A stretch of 64,000 bases of DNA from Sphagnum magellanicum (lineage: Eukaryota > Streptophyta > Sphagnopsida > Sphagnales > Sphagnaceae), in assembly GCA_021904315.1 (NCBI GenBank), contig CM038923.1, forward strand, positions 372,001 through 436,000, in the 5' to 3' direction. Below are positions 1 through 12,059 of the stretch, piece after piece. The position numbers and the translations under genes were made by a program. Every line of letters begins with the position of its first letter. The stretch's first letter is position 1. The notes under the pieces were generated by a model. That model had not been told where the DNA came from. It saw only the letters and a program-made list of their open reading frames with translations, and did no database searches.

Positions 1-3000
1 CAGGAGATGCAGACTGAGCCATCCAAGACAGCAAGGCTTGGGTTTATTACAGGTCTGGTACCAAAATTGAAAGTCACTTCTTTTGAGCGTATTCTCTTTC
101 GTGCCACACGTGGTAACATGTTCCTCAAACAGGCACCCATTGAACAACCTGTTGATGACCCTGCAACTGGCGAGAAGGTCCTCTATTTCGCCCTCTCAGT
201 ATATGAAGAAATGGAAATACTATGAAATATTATACTACTTCGTATAGGAGGAGTGTTTACCCTTTTTTCTTGGGTTGGTAGTTTTGTCTGAATCCTTCCT
301 GTACTCTGTTATGTGTTTGGGTTTTCATCTGGTTTGGTCTTTTTGTTCCAGTATTTGTCTTTTTGGTGAATGAAGTGGGCATTTCTCTGCAGGTTGAGAA
401 GACATTCTTCATTTTATTGTTTGCTGGAGACAGAGCACGCACAAAGATCATGAAGATTTGTGAAGCTTTTGGTGCTAATCTCTATCCATTTCCTGAGGAA
501 CCAAACAAACAGCGGCAGACGAAGGTGGAAGTATGTAAATTTTTTTTCTTCTTCTTCTCTGCTAGTTTCATGACCATAATTGTTATTTTGTTGACATGCT
601 AATCCTTTGTGACCAAGGATCCATGTACATCTTCTGTTTTCCTCAGACAAATTATTTTGAACTGTGTCAATTTGGTTGACACTGTTGGGTCATTGAGTGT
701 TGTTGGTCATGAAAAAAGGCATTACTATGTCCTGTAATTTAGAGCATTGGTGAGAATATATAGGTGGAGGCACGATTGGCCGAGCTTCGAACTACACTAG
801 ATGCGGGCATCCATCACCGTGACACTGTTCTCAACTCCATTGGTTACAATCTGGAGAAATGGACTGACAAGGTACAAGGCTCAAGAATCCCATGGTGTTT
901 TTTGAAGGAGAAGTCACTACCAAGCAGAGTCAGACATCGGTGGTAACTTTTTCTGAATGGGGTGTGTCTTTTGGGGGCCTCTGGAAAAAGCCTTGAGTTT
1001 TTGCTTTTTGTTCACTGCTGCAGGTTAGGAGAGAGAAGGCTGTGTATCACACATTGAACATGTTGAGTATAGATGTGACACGGAAATGCTTTGTGGGTGA
1101 AGGATGGTGCCCTGTTGCCTCCAAACCCAAGGTGCCATTTTTATTACCCAAGTGACTACTGATTTCAATGACCACATTCCAGGGATGATGGGGGGAAGCA
1201 TCGGGTGAGATAGATTTTGTGGCCAAAGGATTGTCAATTGATTTAAAGGCTTATCTTTTGAAATTGGAGTTCATGGGTGATGTGAGCAGATACAGGATGC
1301 ATTGCAGCGAGCAGCAAATGATAGCAATTCACAAGTGAACACAATTTTCCAAGTGCTGCACACAAAAGAGTCACCTCCAACATATCATATTACCAACAAG
1401 TTTACCAGTGCATTTCAAGAAATTGTTGATGCCTATGGGTATGTCTATCATGCTTCTATGGTTGCAGTTTCTATCTTTTTCTCTCCCTAGATTTCTGTGT
1501 GGGCAATTCATTTCAGATGGGACTTGGGTGGTTTCTGAATAAGAGATACCCATTTTTTTTCTGCCCAATAATAAGAATTTCTCAACACTCATATTTTTTG
1601 ATTTGGCAGTTTTTGTTTTGGATCAAATGCTTGATTGGCATCTCCTCCTCTTTGGCATTTCCTCCTTTATTTGCAGTAAGAGTTTCAAAGATATACTCAA
1701 CAAAATGTTACAATTTCATTTCAACTCTGACTGTTCTTGGATTGTGCATGTCCAGGGTTGCCCGCTACCAGGAGGTCAATCCAGCATTATTCACTATCGT
1801 TACATTCCCATTTCTCTTTGCGGTCATGTTTGGGGACTGGGGCCATGGGATTGCACTGCTTCTTGGGGCTTTGTATCTTATCATCAATGAGGAGAAGTTT
1901 AAGAGTCAGGTTTGTGCTTTTTACTCGGTTAACATTTTTGCAAGATTTTTCTATTAGAAAAGAAAATGTTAGAATAGTACTGTATTTGTATTTTGGACTA
2001 ATGCAATAGTTAGGAAAGTGATTTCATAATGTTAAATCTTCTATCATTGGTAGCTCACAATTGGGAAGTCATAGCCCTATTCTAACTGTGCCACCTGGTG
2101 ACATAGTCAGGTCTTAGGAATGCTGCAATGGGTAGTTCTTTTTAGGCTTTAGGGTTCTTTTTTGTATTGATTTGTGATGGTCTCTTAATCACAGAAATTG
2201 GGTGACATCATGGACATGGCATTTGGAGGCAGATATGTCATTCTGTTGATGGCCCTCTTCTCAATATATACGGGTTTTGTCTACAATGAGTTCTTCTCAG
2301 TACCCTTGCCCCTATTTGGGGAGTCTTCTTACAGGTGCCCTGACCCACAGTATGGCATTGCAAACTGCCCGTAAGTGACATGTCTCTCTGCGTGTTCATC
2401 CCATCCATTCACTTTTATGTTTTGATCATGGATATGGAGGTCTAGATTTTACTAATAGATATGTGCTTGTTTTTGAAAATATACTGAATAGTAACAGAAT
2501 TTTTCAAGATGCGCTTTTCTTTTCAGCGTCAGAATTGACACTGAATAGAACTCCAGTTGTTTTTACATAATAAATTAGGAGGGGGGAGTGGGTGATTGTT
2601 ACAGAATGGCATCAACTTCAGGGCTGATGAAATGGAGAGACACACCATATCCATTTGGGGTGGACCCAATATGGCATGGGTCACGCTCGGAATTGCCGTT
2701 CCTGAACTCTATGAAGATGAAGATGTCCATTTTGCTGGGAATTGCCCAAATGAATTTGGGTATTGTACTGAGCTATTTCAATGCCCAATTCTTTCGTAGC
2801 AGCCTTGATATTTGGTGCGCCCATTTTCATCCCTATTGCCCCTGTGTTCAAAGCATGATCCACAGTTGTTCTTGAGTGAGGTTCCAGAATGTTGAGTGTC
2901 AAAGTTCATGCTTGTACATGCTTGTACATGTTCAGAAAAATGGAACTGTAATTAAAGGACTGGAAGGTCTTGAGATGAGCTTTTGTGTTTTCTTGAACTG

Positions 3001-5191
3001 TGGGCCCCTCAGGATTGATGTTTATGTCAAAAGTCCTCAATTGGGCTGGAAGAGTTCTTGGTTACTTAGTCTGGTACTTAGTTGTGGTCTTTGTCAAACA
3101 TGTGTGTATCAGGTATCAGTTTGTTCCACAGCTGCTGTTCTTGAACTGCTTATTTGGCTACCTCTCATTCCTCATTGTGCTGAAATGGTGCCAAGGGAGC
3201 AAGCCAGACCTTTACCACATTATGATTTACATGTTTTTGAGTCCCACGGAGGATCTTGGGGAAAATAAACTCTTTGAGGGCCAAACTTATGTTCAGGTGT
3301 GGCACCATCCACCAGTCTTTGATAAAATTGCTTTCTTGTTTCATTCAATGCCAGCTTCTAACCATACTTGTGAATTGGCAATGGAGTTTCTGAATGCTAA
3401 GTCTCTAGCTTAAACCTGCATGCAGAGTTCTATATATGCTTGCTACTTATTTAAGAGAAGTTAATGGCTATGGGAACCTTTTGGGGTGTTTTTGGCAGAT
3501 TGTGCTCTTAATAACATCATTGATTGCAGTCCCCTGGATGCTTCTTCCAAAGCCATTGGCACTGCGAAGTCAATACCTCCAGGTGAAATCACATCCCATT
3601 TGTTTTCAAGCTTTATCTTTTGTCAATACATGTGTCTGAAGCGTAATGCACAGTTCTGATGTTTCAGGATTCACTTTCATGATGTAAACTAAATGCCAAG
3701 CTGATATGTGTCTTGTTCAAGTCAGGTCCAGGTTAGTTGTGAAGCTCTCTTACAGCTTGTGTATTTGTTTTTGAGGAATTGTAGAAACTGCAAGGACGGA
3801 CATACGGAATATTGAGTGGTGTAGACAACAATGATGTGGAGGATGATGGGGACCAGCATGAGGAAGAAGAGTTTGAGTTCAGTGAAGTTCTAGTGCACCA
3901 AATGATCCACACCATTGAGTTTGTGTTGGGTGCTGTCTCTAACACTGCCTCTTATTTGCGCTTGTGGGCTCTCAGGTAAAAAGCTTCTCCTTTTACCTTT
4001 TAGCACCCCACCATGGATCATGCTTCCAACCACATGTGTGATTGTTGAATTTATTTTTTGCTCAATCTGAGTCTAGTTCTTGTTCTCAGTGGCATTGGTC
4101 ATTTTGCTTGGTGTAATGGTTTGTGTGCATGGACAGTCATCTTCTATCATGTATAATGGTTGATGCTATTTTTTGTTTCCAATATTCCAAGGCTTTTAAG
4201 TTGCAAATGAAGAGGCTATTTTTTCTAACTTGGACAATACTTGTTGTCTGACTTCAGTTTGGCGCATGCACAACTGTCAGCTGTATTTTATGACAGAGTC
4301 CTTTTATTTGCATGGGAGTAAGTACTCTGACCCTTTGCTGAATCACTGCAAGTTTTTTTTTTTTTTTCCTTATATTATATTGTTGTATGTGTTATATTGT
4401 ATTATTTCCTTTTATTGGTTTAGTGATAGTGAAGATGTGAGCAGGTCTAAAAAACCTGAGAAATTAGATAATGATTTTTTTATCAGGCTCCAGACCAGTG
4501 TTGGGGTGGGTATTAGAAATTGCACCAAACCCATGCTGGTTATCAGGGTGGTTCTCAGGGCTCATAACCATAGTTCTCACAACAATCAAAGAAATGGTTC
4601 TGATATGTAACCACAGTTAAAAAAATTAGGGAATCAATTTTTCACCTACAAAACTGCCAGTTGTTTCTTGAAAGCTGTCAGTTTTTACCAGTTTTTTCAT
4701 GAAAACCATCAGTTTTTTGAGGGTTTTGAAATTCTGAAAACTGGCAGTTCTGATTTTCTCTTTCCAAGAAACTGGAACTGATGGTTATCAACAAAATCAA
4801 ATAGCCACCCAATACTGTTCCAGAGATATCATAATATCTTGATTTTTTGAGCTCTAGTAAGAGCGGAGGTAGATGTGGAGCTCTAGTAAACCTCATCTAC
4901 TTTGTATAAATGTGTTTTGAAAATGGGTTTTGTTGACTGGTTTTTTGTCATTGATATTTCTGTTGTTGCTTTTCTTTTCACAGGTATTCAAATCCGATAA
5001 TCAAGCTTATTGGGTTTGTGGTCTTCACATTTGTGACAATCGGAGTGCTTTTAATCATGGAGACACTCAGTGCATTTTTGCATGCATTACGTCTTCATTG
5101 GGTTGAGTTTCAGAATAAGTTCTACCATGGAGATGGGTATAAGTTCCATCCATTTTCATTTGAGACACTTGCTGAGGAAGATGACATCTAG
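1..5191 (+). CDS. VHA-a: V-type H+-ATPase subunit a (VHA-a), C-terminal 648 residues, 13 exons
   Basis: Membrane subunit a of the vacuolar proton pump; it forms the proton half-channels of the V0 sector. I read exons 1-177, 393-530, 764-871, 1024-1131, 1290-1438, 1756-1909, 2195-2370, 2605-2814, 3113-3296, 3499-3582, 3785-3975, 4258-4317 and 4984-5191. They sum to 1947 nt, exactly in frame, ending in TAG. The N-terminal exons lie off the left edge (plant proteins have about 820 residues). Family blocks are plain: [98 protein letters not shown] and ALRLHWVEF. The Arg of YLRLW corresponds to the Arg known to be essential for proton transport in yeast Vph1. Oddities: exon 1 uses a weak donor (gtcctc), and the exon 8/9 junction codon reads Trp (DIWYQF) where plant homologues have Arg. 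Exon ends were set by homology and GT/AG; a few could shift by one codon. Confidence 0.95.
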
Positions 5192-5420
5192 ATACCACCC
5201 ATTTTGCATTGTGTGCTAACTCTTTATATTGCAATGGAAAAAAAAAAACACCTTGTAACTAGCAATTGTTTTTTCCACACACTTAGGTATATGCTCTCTG
5301 GAATGTCCAACAGGGGACAGACATTTCCCAATTAGGTTAGCTTTGTGCTGTTTTTTTTTTGTCCTTTTTCTTTTGGGGAAGGTAGTTTGGTGTGAATAAA
5401 AATATTGGTTGGCCAAAATT
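5192..5420 (+). promoter_or_regulatory. Probable 3' UTR and poly(A) signal of VHA-a
   Basis: The stretch after the stop codon is T-rich and holds a canonical AATAAA at 5395-5400, about 205 bases past the stop. It is the most likely polyadenylation signal for the V-ATPase gene; the cleavage site itself cannot be placed from sequence alone. Confidence 0.45.
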
Positions 5421-6424
5421 TTGGCTATGCTTATTCTGCCCATTACAACTTGAGTGTGGTATGTTATGACCTAATCTCTTGGAGGGTATTTGTAAGGAAT
5501 AGTGTTCATAATTGTTCAGTACCCCAAAGTACCCCATTAACGACAAAATTTACAAAAAAAGCGGTTGATCTGCACCTGCCAATGCTTGAGGTTTCATTAG
5601 CCTTCTTGTCGGAGGAGGTGAAGATTTCTGTGTTGAGCTTTGCTACCTGGCTTAATTATCCAGGTCTCAATCTCCCCAATCCCTCTATCTTTTGACTTTG
5701 AGATGTTACTCTCCATCTTCATGCATCAAATTTAAATCTGTTTTACAAGCTTTATTTTGACTGTCTTTTTCTTCTCAAAACCAGTGAATATCATACCAGA
5801 GGCTTGATTCTACTGCAGCTGATTTTAAGGTTCATCTCAACTTCTGCTTCCACACAATAGTTGCCTGATGTTGGTTGACAGTCATGTGATGATGTGTTAG
5901 GCATTATAATTTCTTCATAAGCACATTCTTGCAGATTATAGAGCTGAAAAGTACGGAAAAGCATTCTTGTGCTTGAAGGAATCACACATAAAATTGACCA
6001 CAGTCATGTAATGATGCGATAGGCATTAGAATTTCTTCATAAACACAATTTTTGGCTTTTGGGATTTAAGCTCCTCTGCAGCTGCCAGTATCATTGAAGC
6101 CCACTAGTGATTGAAGGTCTTTGCCTTCCAGGAGGTGAGTGAGAAGTACCTATTGCCAATCATGCTAAACAAAGAACTTGGTGGATATAATGCACTCACT
6201 TTCGTGCACATCATGTTTTACCAGAATACTGCAATGAGCCGATATGGCAGGGATGGGTTCCAGTTAAAACAATTACTAGGTTGTGATTCTTTGAGGCAAA
6301 GTGCAAACTCATTGAATTACTTTCAGTTAACCAAGGGATCCTTATTTTCTTGGTGTCTTCTATACAAGATCTTGTCTACTGGTCTCCTCAATGTCTAAAG
6401 ATAAAGTTACAGTTTTGAACCCAG
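5421..6424. other. Intergenic stretch with two unassigned exon-like pieces
   Basis: I recognise no gene here. Two short stretches read like exons on the plus strand. About 5552-5662 encodes a peptide including KKAVDLHLPMLEVSLAFL and ends at a possible donor (ccag|gtctc). About 6131-6240 follows a possible acceptor (ttccag) and encodes EVSEKYLLPIMLNKELGG. Neither matches a family I know. They could be fragments of a lost gene or chance. Confidence 0.25.
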
Positions 6425-6833
6425 CTCCTCAATCAAGCTGGCTTCACTGAAGGTTTATTCTGTTTTTACTACTACTCCTTGTATCATGATTGCACCCTAA
6501 AACAAGAACAACCTATCACATTATTGTGTGATAATCAGAGTAGTATAAAACTAGGGAATAATCCAGTCTTTCATTCAAAGTCCAAGCACATAGACATTTA
6601 GCACCACTTTATTAGAGAAAAATAGAAGATGGATCCATCAATGCTGAATACCTTCCTACATCTCCACAACTAGTTGACATATGCATTAAACCTCTAGGTA
6701 GAACAAGATTTGAAACTCTTAGATCAGCTATTGGTGTAATATGAATAGATGACCTATCTAGGGAATAGGAGATATTCTCTGTCACAAAACATCACAGGCT
6801 AAATCCCTGGAGTATGTTAGGAGTGAGAGAGGG
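6425..6833 (+). pseudogene. Ty1/Copia RNase H end of a retrotransposon polyprotein, decayed
   Basis: Plus-strand translation gives the C-terminal RNase H region of a Copia polyprotein in two frames: LLCDNQSSIKLGNNPVFHSK then SKHIDI from about 6505, and after a frame change EYLPTSPQLVDICIKPLGR then TRFETLRSAIGVI to about 6743. CDNQS, NPVFHS.SKHI and PLGR are hallmarks of this part of the protein. Stops and at least one frameshift are present and no upstream reverse transcriptase or integrase remains, so this is a 5'-truncated relic. It is followed by a purine tract (gagtgagagaggg, 6821-6833) that would prime plus-strand synthesis, and then by the 3' LTR. Confidence 0.85.
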
Positions 6834-7101
6834 TGTTGACATAAAACACTCCTAACATTAGATATTAAATTAAGTGTTACATAGGAATTGTTAGACTTAC
6901 CAGTGCTATCTAGCACTTTCAGGTAGTTCACTCCTATGTTATCCTGAATCAGGATCATGGTGTGGCATGTGTTTCACCATATATATGTTGTAGATCAAGA
7001 ATAGATTAGGTGTAGATTAGATATAGACTAGCTAGATTATTCTTCTATATATATAGGTTTTCTTTCCAATGTATGTATCTTTTATTTCTATGAATCCAAC
7101 A
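6834..7101 (+). mobile_element. 3' LTR of the Copia relic
   Basis: The LTR starts with TGTTG directly after the polypurine tract and ends with CAACA, a perfect 5-bp inverted repeat of the standard TG...CA kind. It has a TATA-like run (tctatatatatagg) near 7044-7058. The right edge could instead be 7103. The length of about 268 bp is normal for a Copia LTR. No matching 5' LTR lies in the window. Confidence 0.6.
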
Positions 7102-7515
7102 CATTGCATGTAGCAGATGTGTGTTAGAAATAGTGAGATGTGAAACACGTGTGTGATGGGACAATACACAAGTGTTGTGGTCATGTGACATGGACCATAT
7201 TATTATCTTCATTAGAATGACAATTTGATGAAATTGCATCAGGGAATGCACCCATGTTTTGTTGTACTTTAATTTTAGCCCATCATCGAACATTAGCCAA
7301 TCATCGAACATTTTGGCAAATCTTTTTCAATTCTTTTTTCCATTTTGAGTGATTTAAAATGTTATAACAGCGCCTTCTTGAGCTTTACAAATCATCTTAT
7401 AACTTTACGAGAAACAGAATAATATTTAAGGATCTTTCAAAAGGTTCGACAATAAGCTACGTGAACTGTTCTATTGAGAATAAATTTTTGTAGAAACAAT
7501 TGAAATGATCTTTTT
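7102..7515. other. AT-rich stretch, nothing recognised
   Basis: Short ORFs only on both strands, with no recognisable domain. It lies between the Copia LTR and the left edge of CVNH duplication block A. Confidence 0.5.
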
Positions 7516-8453
7516 TTAAAAAACATGTGATTATCTGATCTTGCAGACATATATCTACATAGTTTTATCCTTCTTGTCCTTGTTTCAGGAAATGTCTACG
7601 CCTCTCACATCGTGGAGACATTGAGACAGTAGACTTCAAAATACAAGAAAGCTTTTTGAGGAAGGTTGGTACAAGCCATTTGTGTACCTTTTGATTTCTG
7701 AAAGGACAGAAAATGTGCATTTCAAGTCATGGCTGTCAGTGAACATGTTCCAGTCAAGTTTGAAGGCAGACAATCCGATCAGGCCAAGAATGGAGTCTTT
7801 TTAAGGACTTGATTAAGGGTTGTACTACACATGTTGATTATGGGTCCTACTTCCCAGGTTCCAAGCTTTCCAGATTTCATTTACATTTAGACCTTTCAAC
7901 AGTCACTCTGTATCCAAGCAGATCCACACCAAATACTTGACTAACTCCAAATACATGGAGCAATTCACGACAAATTTCTGTGTCTCATCATTCCACTGCT
8001 GCTCCCCCCATCCCCGCTCCCCAAGGTCATCTGAAAGGACCGCCACACTCAGAAATTGACTCTGAGAAAAAAATGGCCAGCTGATCACCCCCAGAGCTCC
8101 AACTTAGTCATACAAAAGCATACGAAATGAGGAAACATATGAACTTATAAATTCCGGTTGCAATAGAAATTATGGAATGCAAATTTATGTTATATACTGC
8201 ACAGCTGGCTCTAATTTGTTCAGAAACAACGTTCCACAACAGCAATCTACAGCCGCTATGTACGAATGCGCAAGTATACTGATGCACGTTAATGACACAC
8301 CGGCACCCATGCCCGCATCATACTACTGGCTATATTATTTTCCTCCTCGAACTAGGGAACAAACAAGACTAGAAAAGTTCCCCTGATCAACGACTGACGA
8401 CCAACTTCCTGCTTGTCACCGACTGCAACATCTTCGTCGGGCAGCAAGCAATT

Positions 8454-9456
8454 TTAACAACTGTGCCACGCCAGAACCCCGTTGTCGTTGGAGACGTTAT
8501 TATTTATGTCGTAAGACGTGCGAACAACATTGCCGTCCTCCTGTGCGCAATTAGCATAAATGTAGAACGGCGATCCAAATAGGCCAAATCCTTCTGGCGT
8601 ACACGTCGCAATGTAGTCGCCTCCCTCCACCAAGTTCCCGTTGTCATTGCTTAGAAAGGGATTGAGATCTAAACTTGACTGGGCGAAAACTCCGGCGTCG
8701 TTTGCGCAGTTGGCGGATACGACGCTTCCCGTGACTGAGAATGGTTCTTGGCAAGATGCTGTGAAACCGCCACACTGGTGATGAATGCCACATCAACATA
8801 CCCATCCCACGAATTAGTAGTCATGATCTGTATCTTCGTCCGGCGGAAACTAATGGAGCTGTGTTACATGCATATTCAAGAAACAAACAATACGAAGACG
8901 ATGCACATTTCATGAGGCATGTTCATTCGGGCACCACATGCAGTCTATGGCTACGTACTGGGCCGGAACTAGCTCGTCCAAATAGATCGAGCTCGATGCA
9001 TTCAAGTGTCGAACAAGACGTCCCTAGTACAGCACTATGTTACACATGACACTTGTCAAATCCACCCGCAATTGGTATATATCCAGAATCCAGTGCACTC
9101 CAAGAGATGAAGAGAACTGGAGATCATGAACATGGCCGATGAAGAATCACATTTCTCAAGCATTAGGCCGCAACGGAAGGAACGGTTATAAGCAGGAGCT
9201 GTGCAACAGTGATAATCAAGAGCATTGGAGAATAACGACGTCATGGAACAAGCGCAAATCAGGCATCCAAAGCGTACCAAAAGGAATTATATTTAGATAT
9301 GGCCATCTAGCTAGCTCATTAACTATGAACACAGGTATCAATTTCCGACTGTTGTTGCTGGCTGGCACTCACCGATGCTTCAGCTCCGTTGAGTAATGCC
9401 GACATGCAGAGAAGCCCTGCAGCCACAGCTAGAAGCGCCATCTTCTGCGAAGCCAT
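8454..9456 (-). CDS. Secreted cyanovirin-N homology (CVNH) lectin, copy A, intact
   Basis: Two exons, 9456-9373 and 8774-8454 (TAA), with a 598-bp phase-0 intron (GTGAGT...CACCAG), encode 134 residues. Exon 1 (28 codons) is a signal peptide, MASQKMALLAVAAGLLCMSA and on to GAEAS. Exon 2 encodes the whole lectin domain as two internal repeats of about 50 residues. Each has the CVNH pattern: Cys..(14-17)..A-N-C, then S-x-D-[LI]-N and SNDNG-x-L, with residues such as SSLDLNPFLSNDNGNLVEG and TSYDINNNVSNDNGVLAWH. CVNH proteins bind high-mannose glycans; whether this one does is not known. Cys pairs match the two usual disulfides, and two more Cys sit at the domain's first and last residues. The start is fixed by identity with copies B and C and by the TATA box upstream. 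Confidence 0.9.
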
Positions 9457-9587
9457 GATGATCTTATGAACACTGAAATTGAGCGGCTGAGTATGGTGGG
9501 CTGCGGATGGTATTGAAAGAAAGCTGGAGGAGTAGATGAGTTGGGAATGCTTGAGATGAATGATACTCGCAGCTCGATCCCATCTGC

Positions 9588-9594
9588 TTATATA
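9588..9594 (-). promoter_or_regulatory. TATA box of CVNH copy A
   Basis: TATATAA on the minus strand, 132 bases before the ATG, inside the segment ggtacctatataagcagatg that is shared with copies B and C. Confidence 0.7.
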
Positions 9595-10224
9595 GGTACC
9601 AGAGCTCAATCCCCTCTTACCCCTGGACGACTAGCTGGCAGAGTGTGACGGCGGACTATACACGCGTGCAGGCGGACTTCGCGTCAACTCTACGAGGGTG
9701 TGTGGGTGGGGGAAAAAGTGGGTTACATTATTAACTTTGACAATACTATGCTGAGAAAATATAGGGTGCAAGACTACTATGGTCCCCCCCAATTTGCACG
9801 GAGTTGAAAAGAAGTTTAAAGATGATAAAGGCTTGAGAAACTGCATCTAGAGTTGAAAGCAACGCAATTAAATCACGATGTCATTAAAAATAAATTAAAG
9901 ATAGGAAAAGGCCCACAAGTTTACTTCTTTTTCCCACTTCAAAGTGCCGTTTGGGATGTCAAAATACTTTATTTTGCCTGACAGTTTCAAAAGGCTGCCA
10001 AGTTTGAGTTTTCGCCACAGTTTCACTAGTTCCAAAACTGTCAGAGTTTCAAAATGTATAGAAACCAAGAATAGGCAGTATGTCTTCATTGACTGGCAGT
10101 GATGTATTGGAAGAGCCGAATGGTCTTTATGTACTGCGGCTGTGTGTTGACATCATTTGCTGGTATTCCCAAAAGTTTGAAAACAATTTGTCCATACGCA
10201 TCATCACGATCGTCATTCTGTCCA

Positions 10225-10990
10225 GTCATAACGATGGGGCCTGTTCCAGAACGTAACTACTATTCCCCACTGTGGATCCATTCACCACACTACAATGTTT
10301 CCCACCGTTGTTTCACATTCCAAGTGGAACCGGCAGACGCACAACTGGAACCAGCAGATGACCACTGTGCAACTTAAGAAGAAACCAAAAATGGTACCTG
10401 ACTATAATAAATAGTTTTGGTGCCCGTTTCCGGCACTTTGTCAAGCTTTTTCACAGTGGGACAGGTGGCCATCTGCTGGTTCCAATTTTGGTCTGGTTGA
10501 ATTCACTTGTAATCTGTGAATGCAAGATGGAGAGCACACTCGACCTGTGAGTCAAAGCTGAGGGAAACCGGTTTGGAACCGGCGCTGGTAGAACCTGTTA
10601 CCACCTAATTGAAGGCAGCCCGCCCTATGGGGTCCACCATGGTTGTGTAGGCAGTGGAAGGGACATGTTCCATAATACATTGAGCGTAGCTGGGCCTCAT
10701 TTAACAATTTTTTTGCAAGAGGAGGCTCCTTCACCTCACGCCTAAAACTACAATCTTTAATTGGCTTGTTCGACACCAAGAGGGTAAATAGCAGGGCCCT
10801 TTGCGTAGGGTAAGTATTGAAAATGGGGCAATTTGGAGCATGACCATGAGGGTACAAGGGGAAGCCGAGCAGGGGACTCAAATTCCAAATTCCTATAACC
10901 GCCTCCTCTGAGATCCTTACAAAGTTTAAAGATCTGCTAGAGTTATAAATGTCTGTGATTTTGTTTGAGAACGAGAGGACCTTATTTTGG
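10225..10990 (-). repeat. Dispersed repeat R1, copy A (uninterrupted)
   Basis: Read on the minus strand this matches 60.64-61.75 kb and the two halves 36.94-37.05 plus 44.05-44.40 kb. Shared words include 'cttcaattaggtggtaacag', 'ccagcagatggccacctgtc' and 'acattgtagtgtggtgaat'. The site 'gacaaagtgccggaaac' (about 10430-10446) is the empty target site of the 7-kb transposon found in the third copy. A peptide shared with the 61-kb copy (NEAQL.SMYYGT) is readable, but I cannot assign it to a family. Confidence 0.75.
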
Positions 10991-11746
10991 GAATGCCCTC
11001 ACTTTGTGACCAAGTATCTTCCGCAAAATAAGGAAGGCCTTTTAACCATTTAGATACAACCAAGGAACTTTATTACTTAATGCAAGTTCAACCAGTTTGC
11101 TGGTCTCCAACTGCTGCTTAGGGCTATGCGTATAATATTGCACACAGATGTGAATGTAAGGGACCTTTCAATCTTGTTCACCAAGCTCAAGGAACTTAGG
11201 GTTTAGAGAGCTCAAGATTAGTGCAGTGTGCCATTCAATGCGCACCACTGAGAAAGGTGTGTGTTTGTTTACGAGAGGCACTGTGGTGACTTTAGGTTTA
11301 GCATCATGAAAGATTGTCACACCATTTGCTCCAAACAAATTAGTTTGTTGGCACTCCAACAAAAACATGTCCATTTCACTGTACTTGAATTTGGTTAATG
11401 TGATTGTACAGGTCAGCGTGGCAACTCATATAGCATGAACAAGCCTTTTATTATGATTTGTAATGCTTATTACATCTTTAAAGCTTTTTATAATGTAATT
11501 TTTGTAACACCTTCGGAAAGAAGCAAATGAGAAGAATTAAATGACATATTTAGAAGTGATTTTGAGATCTCATTATTTATTTATTCTTAAACAAGAGTCT
11601 ACATCCAGAGGCCCAACTTTTTTTTGCAATTCTTAAATTTTAAATTATATATTGAGGTTTCTAAAATATTTTTTATAATAAACACATTGAGCAGAAAGTA
11701 CATAACACTAACACATTTGATTTGCATGCCCTACTAAGAAGGGAAC
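10991..11746. other. Intergenic stretch, nothing recognised
   Basis: Mostly AT-rich single-copy-like sequence with short ORFs only. No domain, repeat or RNA gene could be supported. It ends at a transposon terminus at 11747. Confidence 0.4.
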
Positions 11747-11782
11747 GGCTTGAGTCAGCCAGCACCCACCAGTGCACCATCC
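11747..11782 (+). mobile_element. Left terminal inverted repeat of an older relative of the 37-kb transposon
   Basis: Begins GGCTTGAGTCAGCCAGCACC and continues CACCAGTGCACC, lining up without gaps with the left end of the complete element at 37044 (GGCTGGAGTGAATTAGCACC, CACCAATGCACC). Downstream order is also the same: pyrimidine-rich stretch, short tandem repeats, acidic low-complexity region and C2H2-type ORF. No right end with a matching target duplication was found. Confidence 0.6.
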
Positions 11783-12059
11783 AAAAAATCCCATTCTGAG
11801 ATTTCATGGATGGGATTAAACTGTCCCAAAGGGGTCAGTTTACTTGGTCAACAGATTTATTTTCTTTTCCTCCTTTTTTTCCTAGCTAGATATTTTTCCC
11901 TAGCTCAGTTTTTTTTTTCCTGGCAACAGTTTTATTATCATTTTTATTTTTGGCCCACCCCTGACCCCAAGTTTTTTGTGGGAAGCTCCTACCTACCCTC
12001 CAAACCTAAACCCACCTTCCTCCCTCATCCTGCTGGCCCCCTCCCCACCCATCTCCTTT

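Larger units (their letters stand above)
7516..10990 (-). repeat. CVNH duplication block A (inverted relative to block B)
   Basis: Read on the minus strand, this block matches 44.05-47.56 kb over its full length: R1 repeat, promoter, both lectin exons, intron and 3' flank. Marker matches are 'tccttcttgtccttgtttca' at 7569-7588, which recurs inverted near 47.48 kb, and 'aaagtttgaaaacaatttgt', which recurs inverted near 44.68 kb. It lacks the SINE present in block B, lacks the 200-bp insert of B near 47.17-47.36 kb, and carries the uninterrupted R1 site that is split by a transposon upstream of B. Confidence 0.8.
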
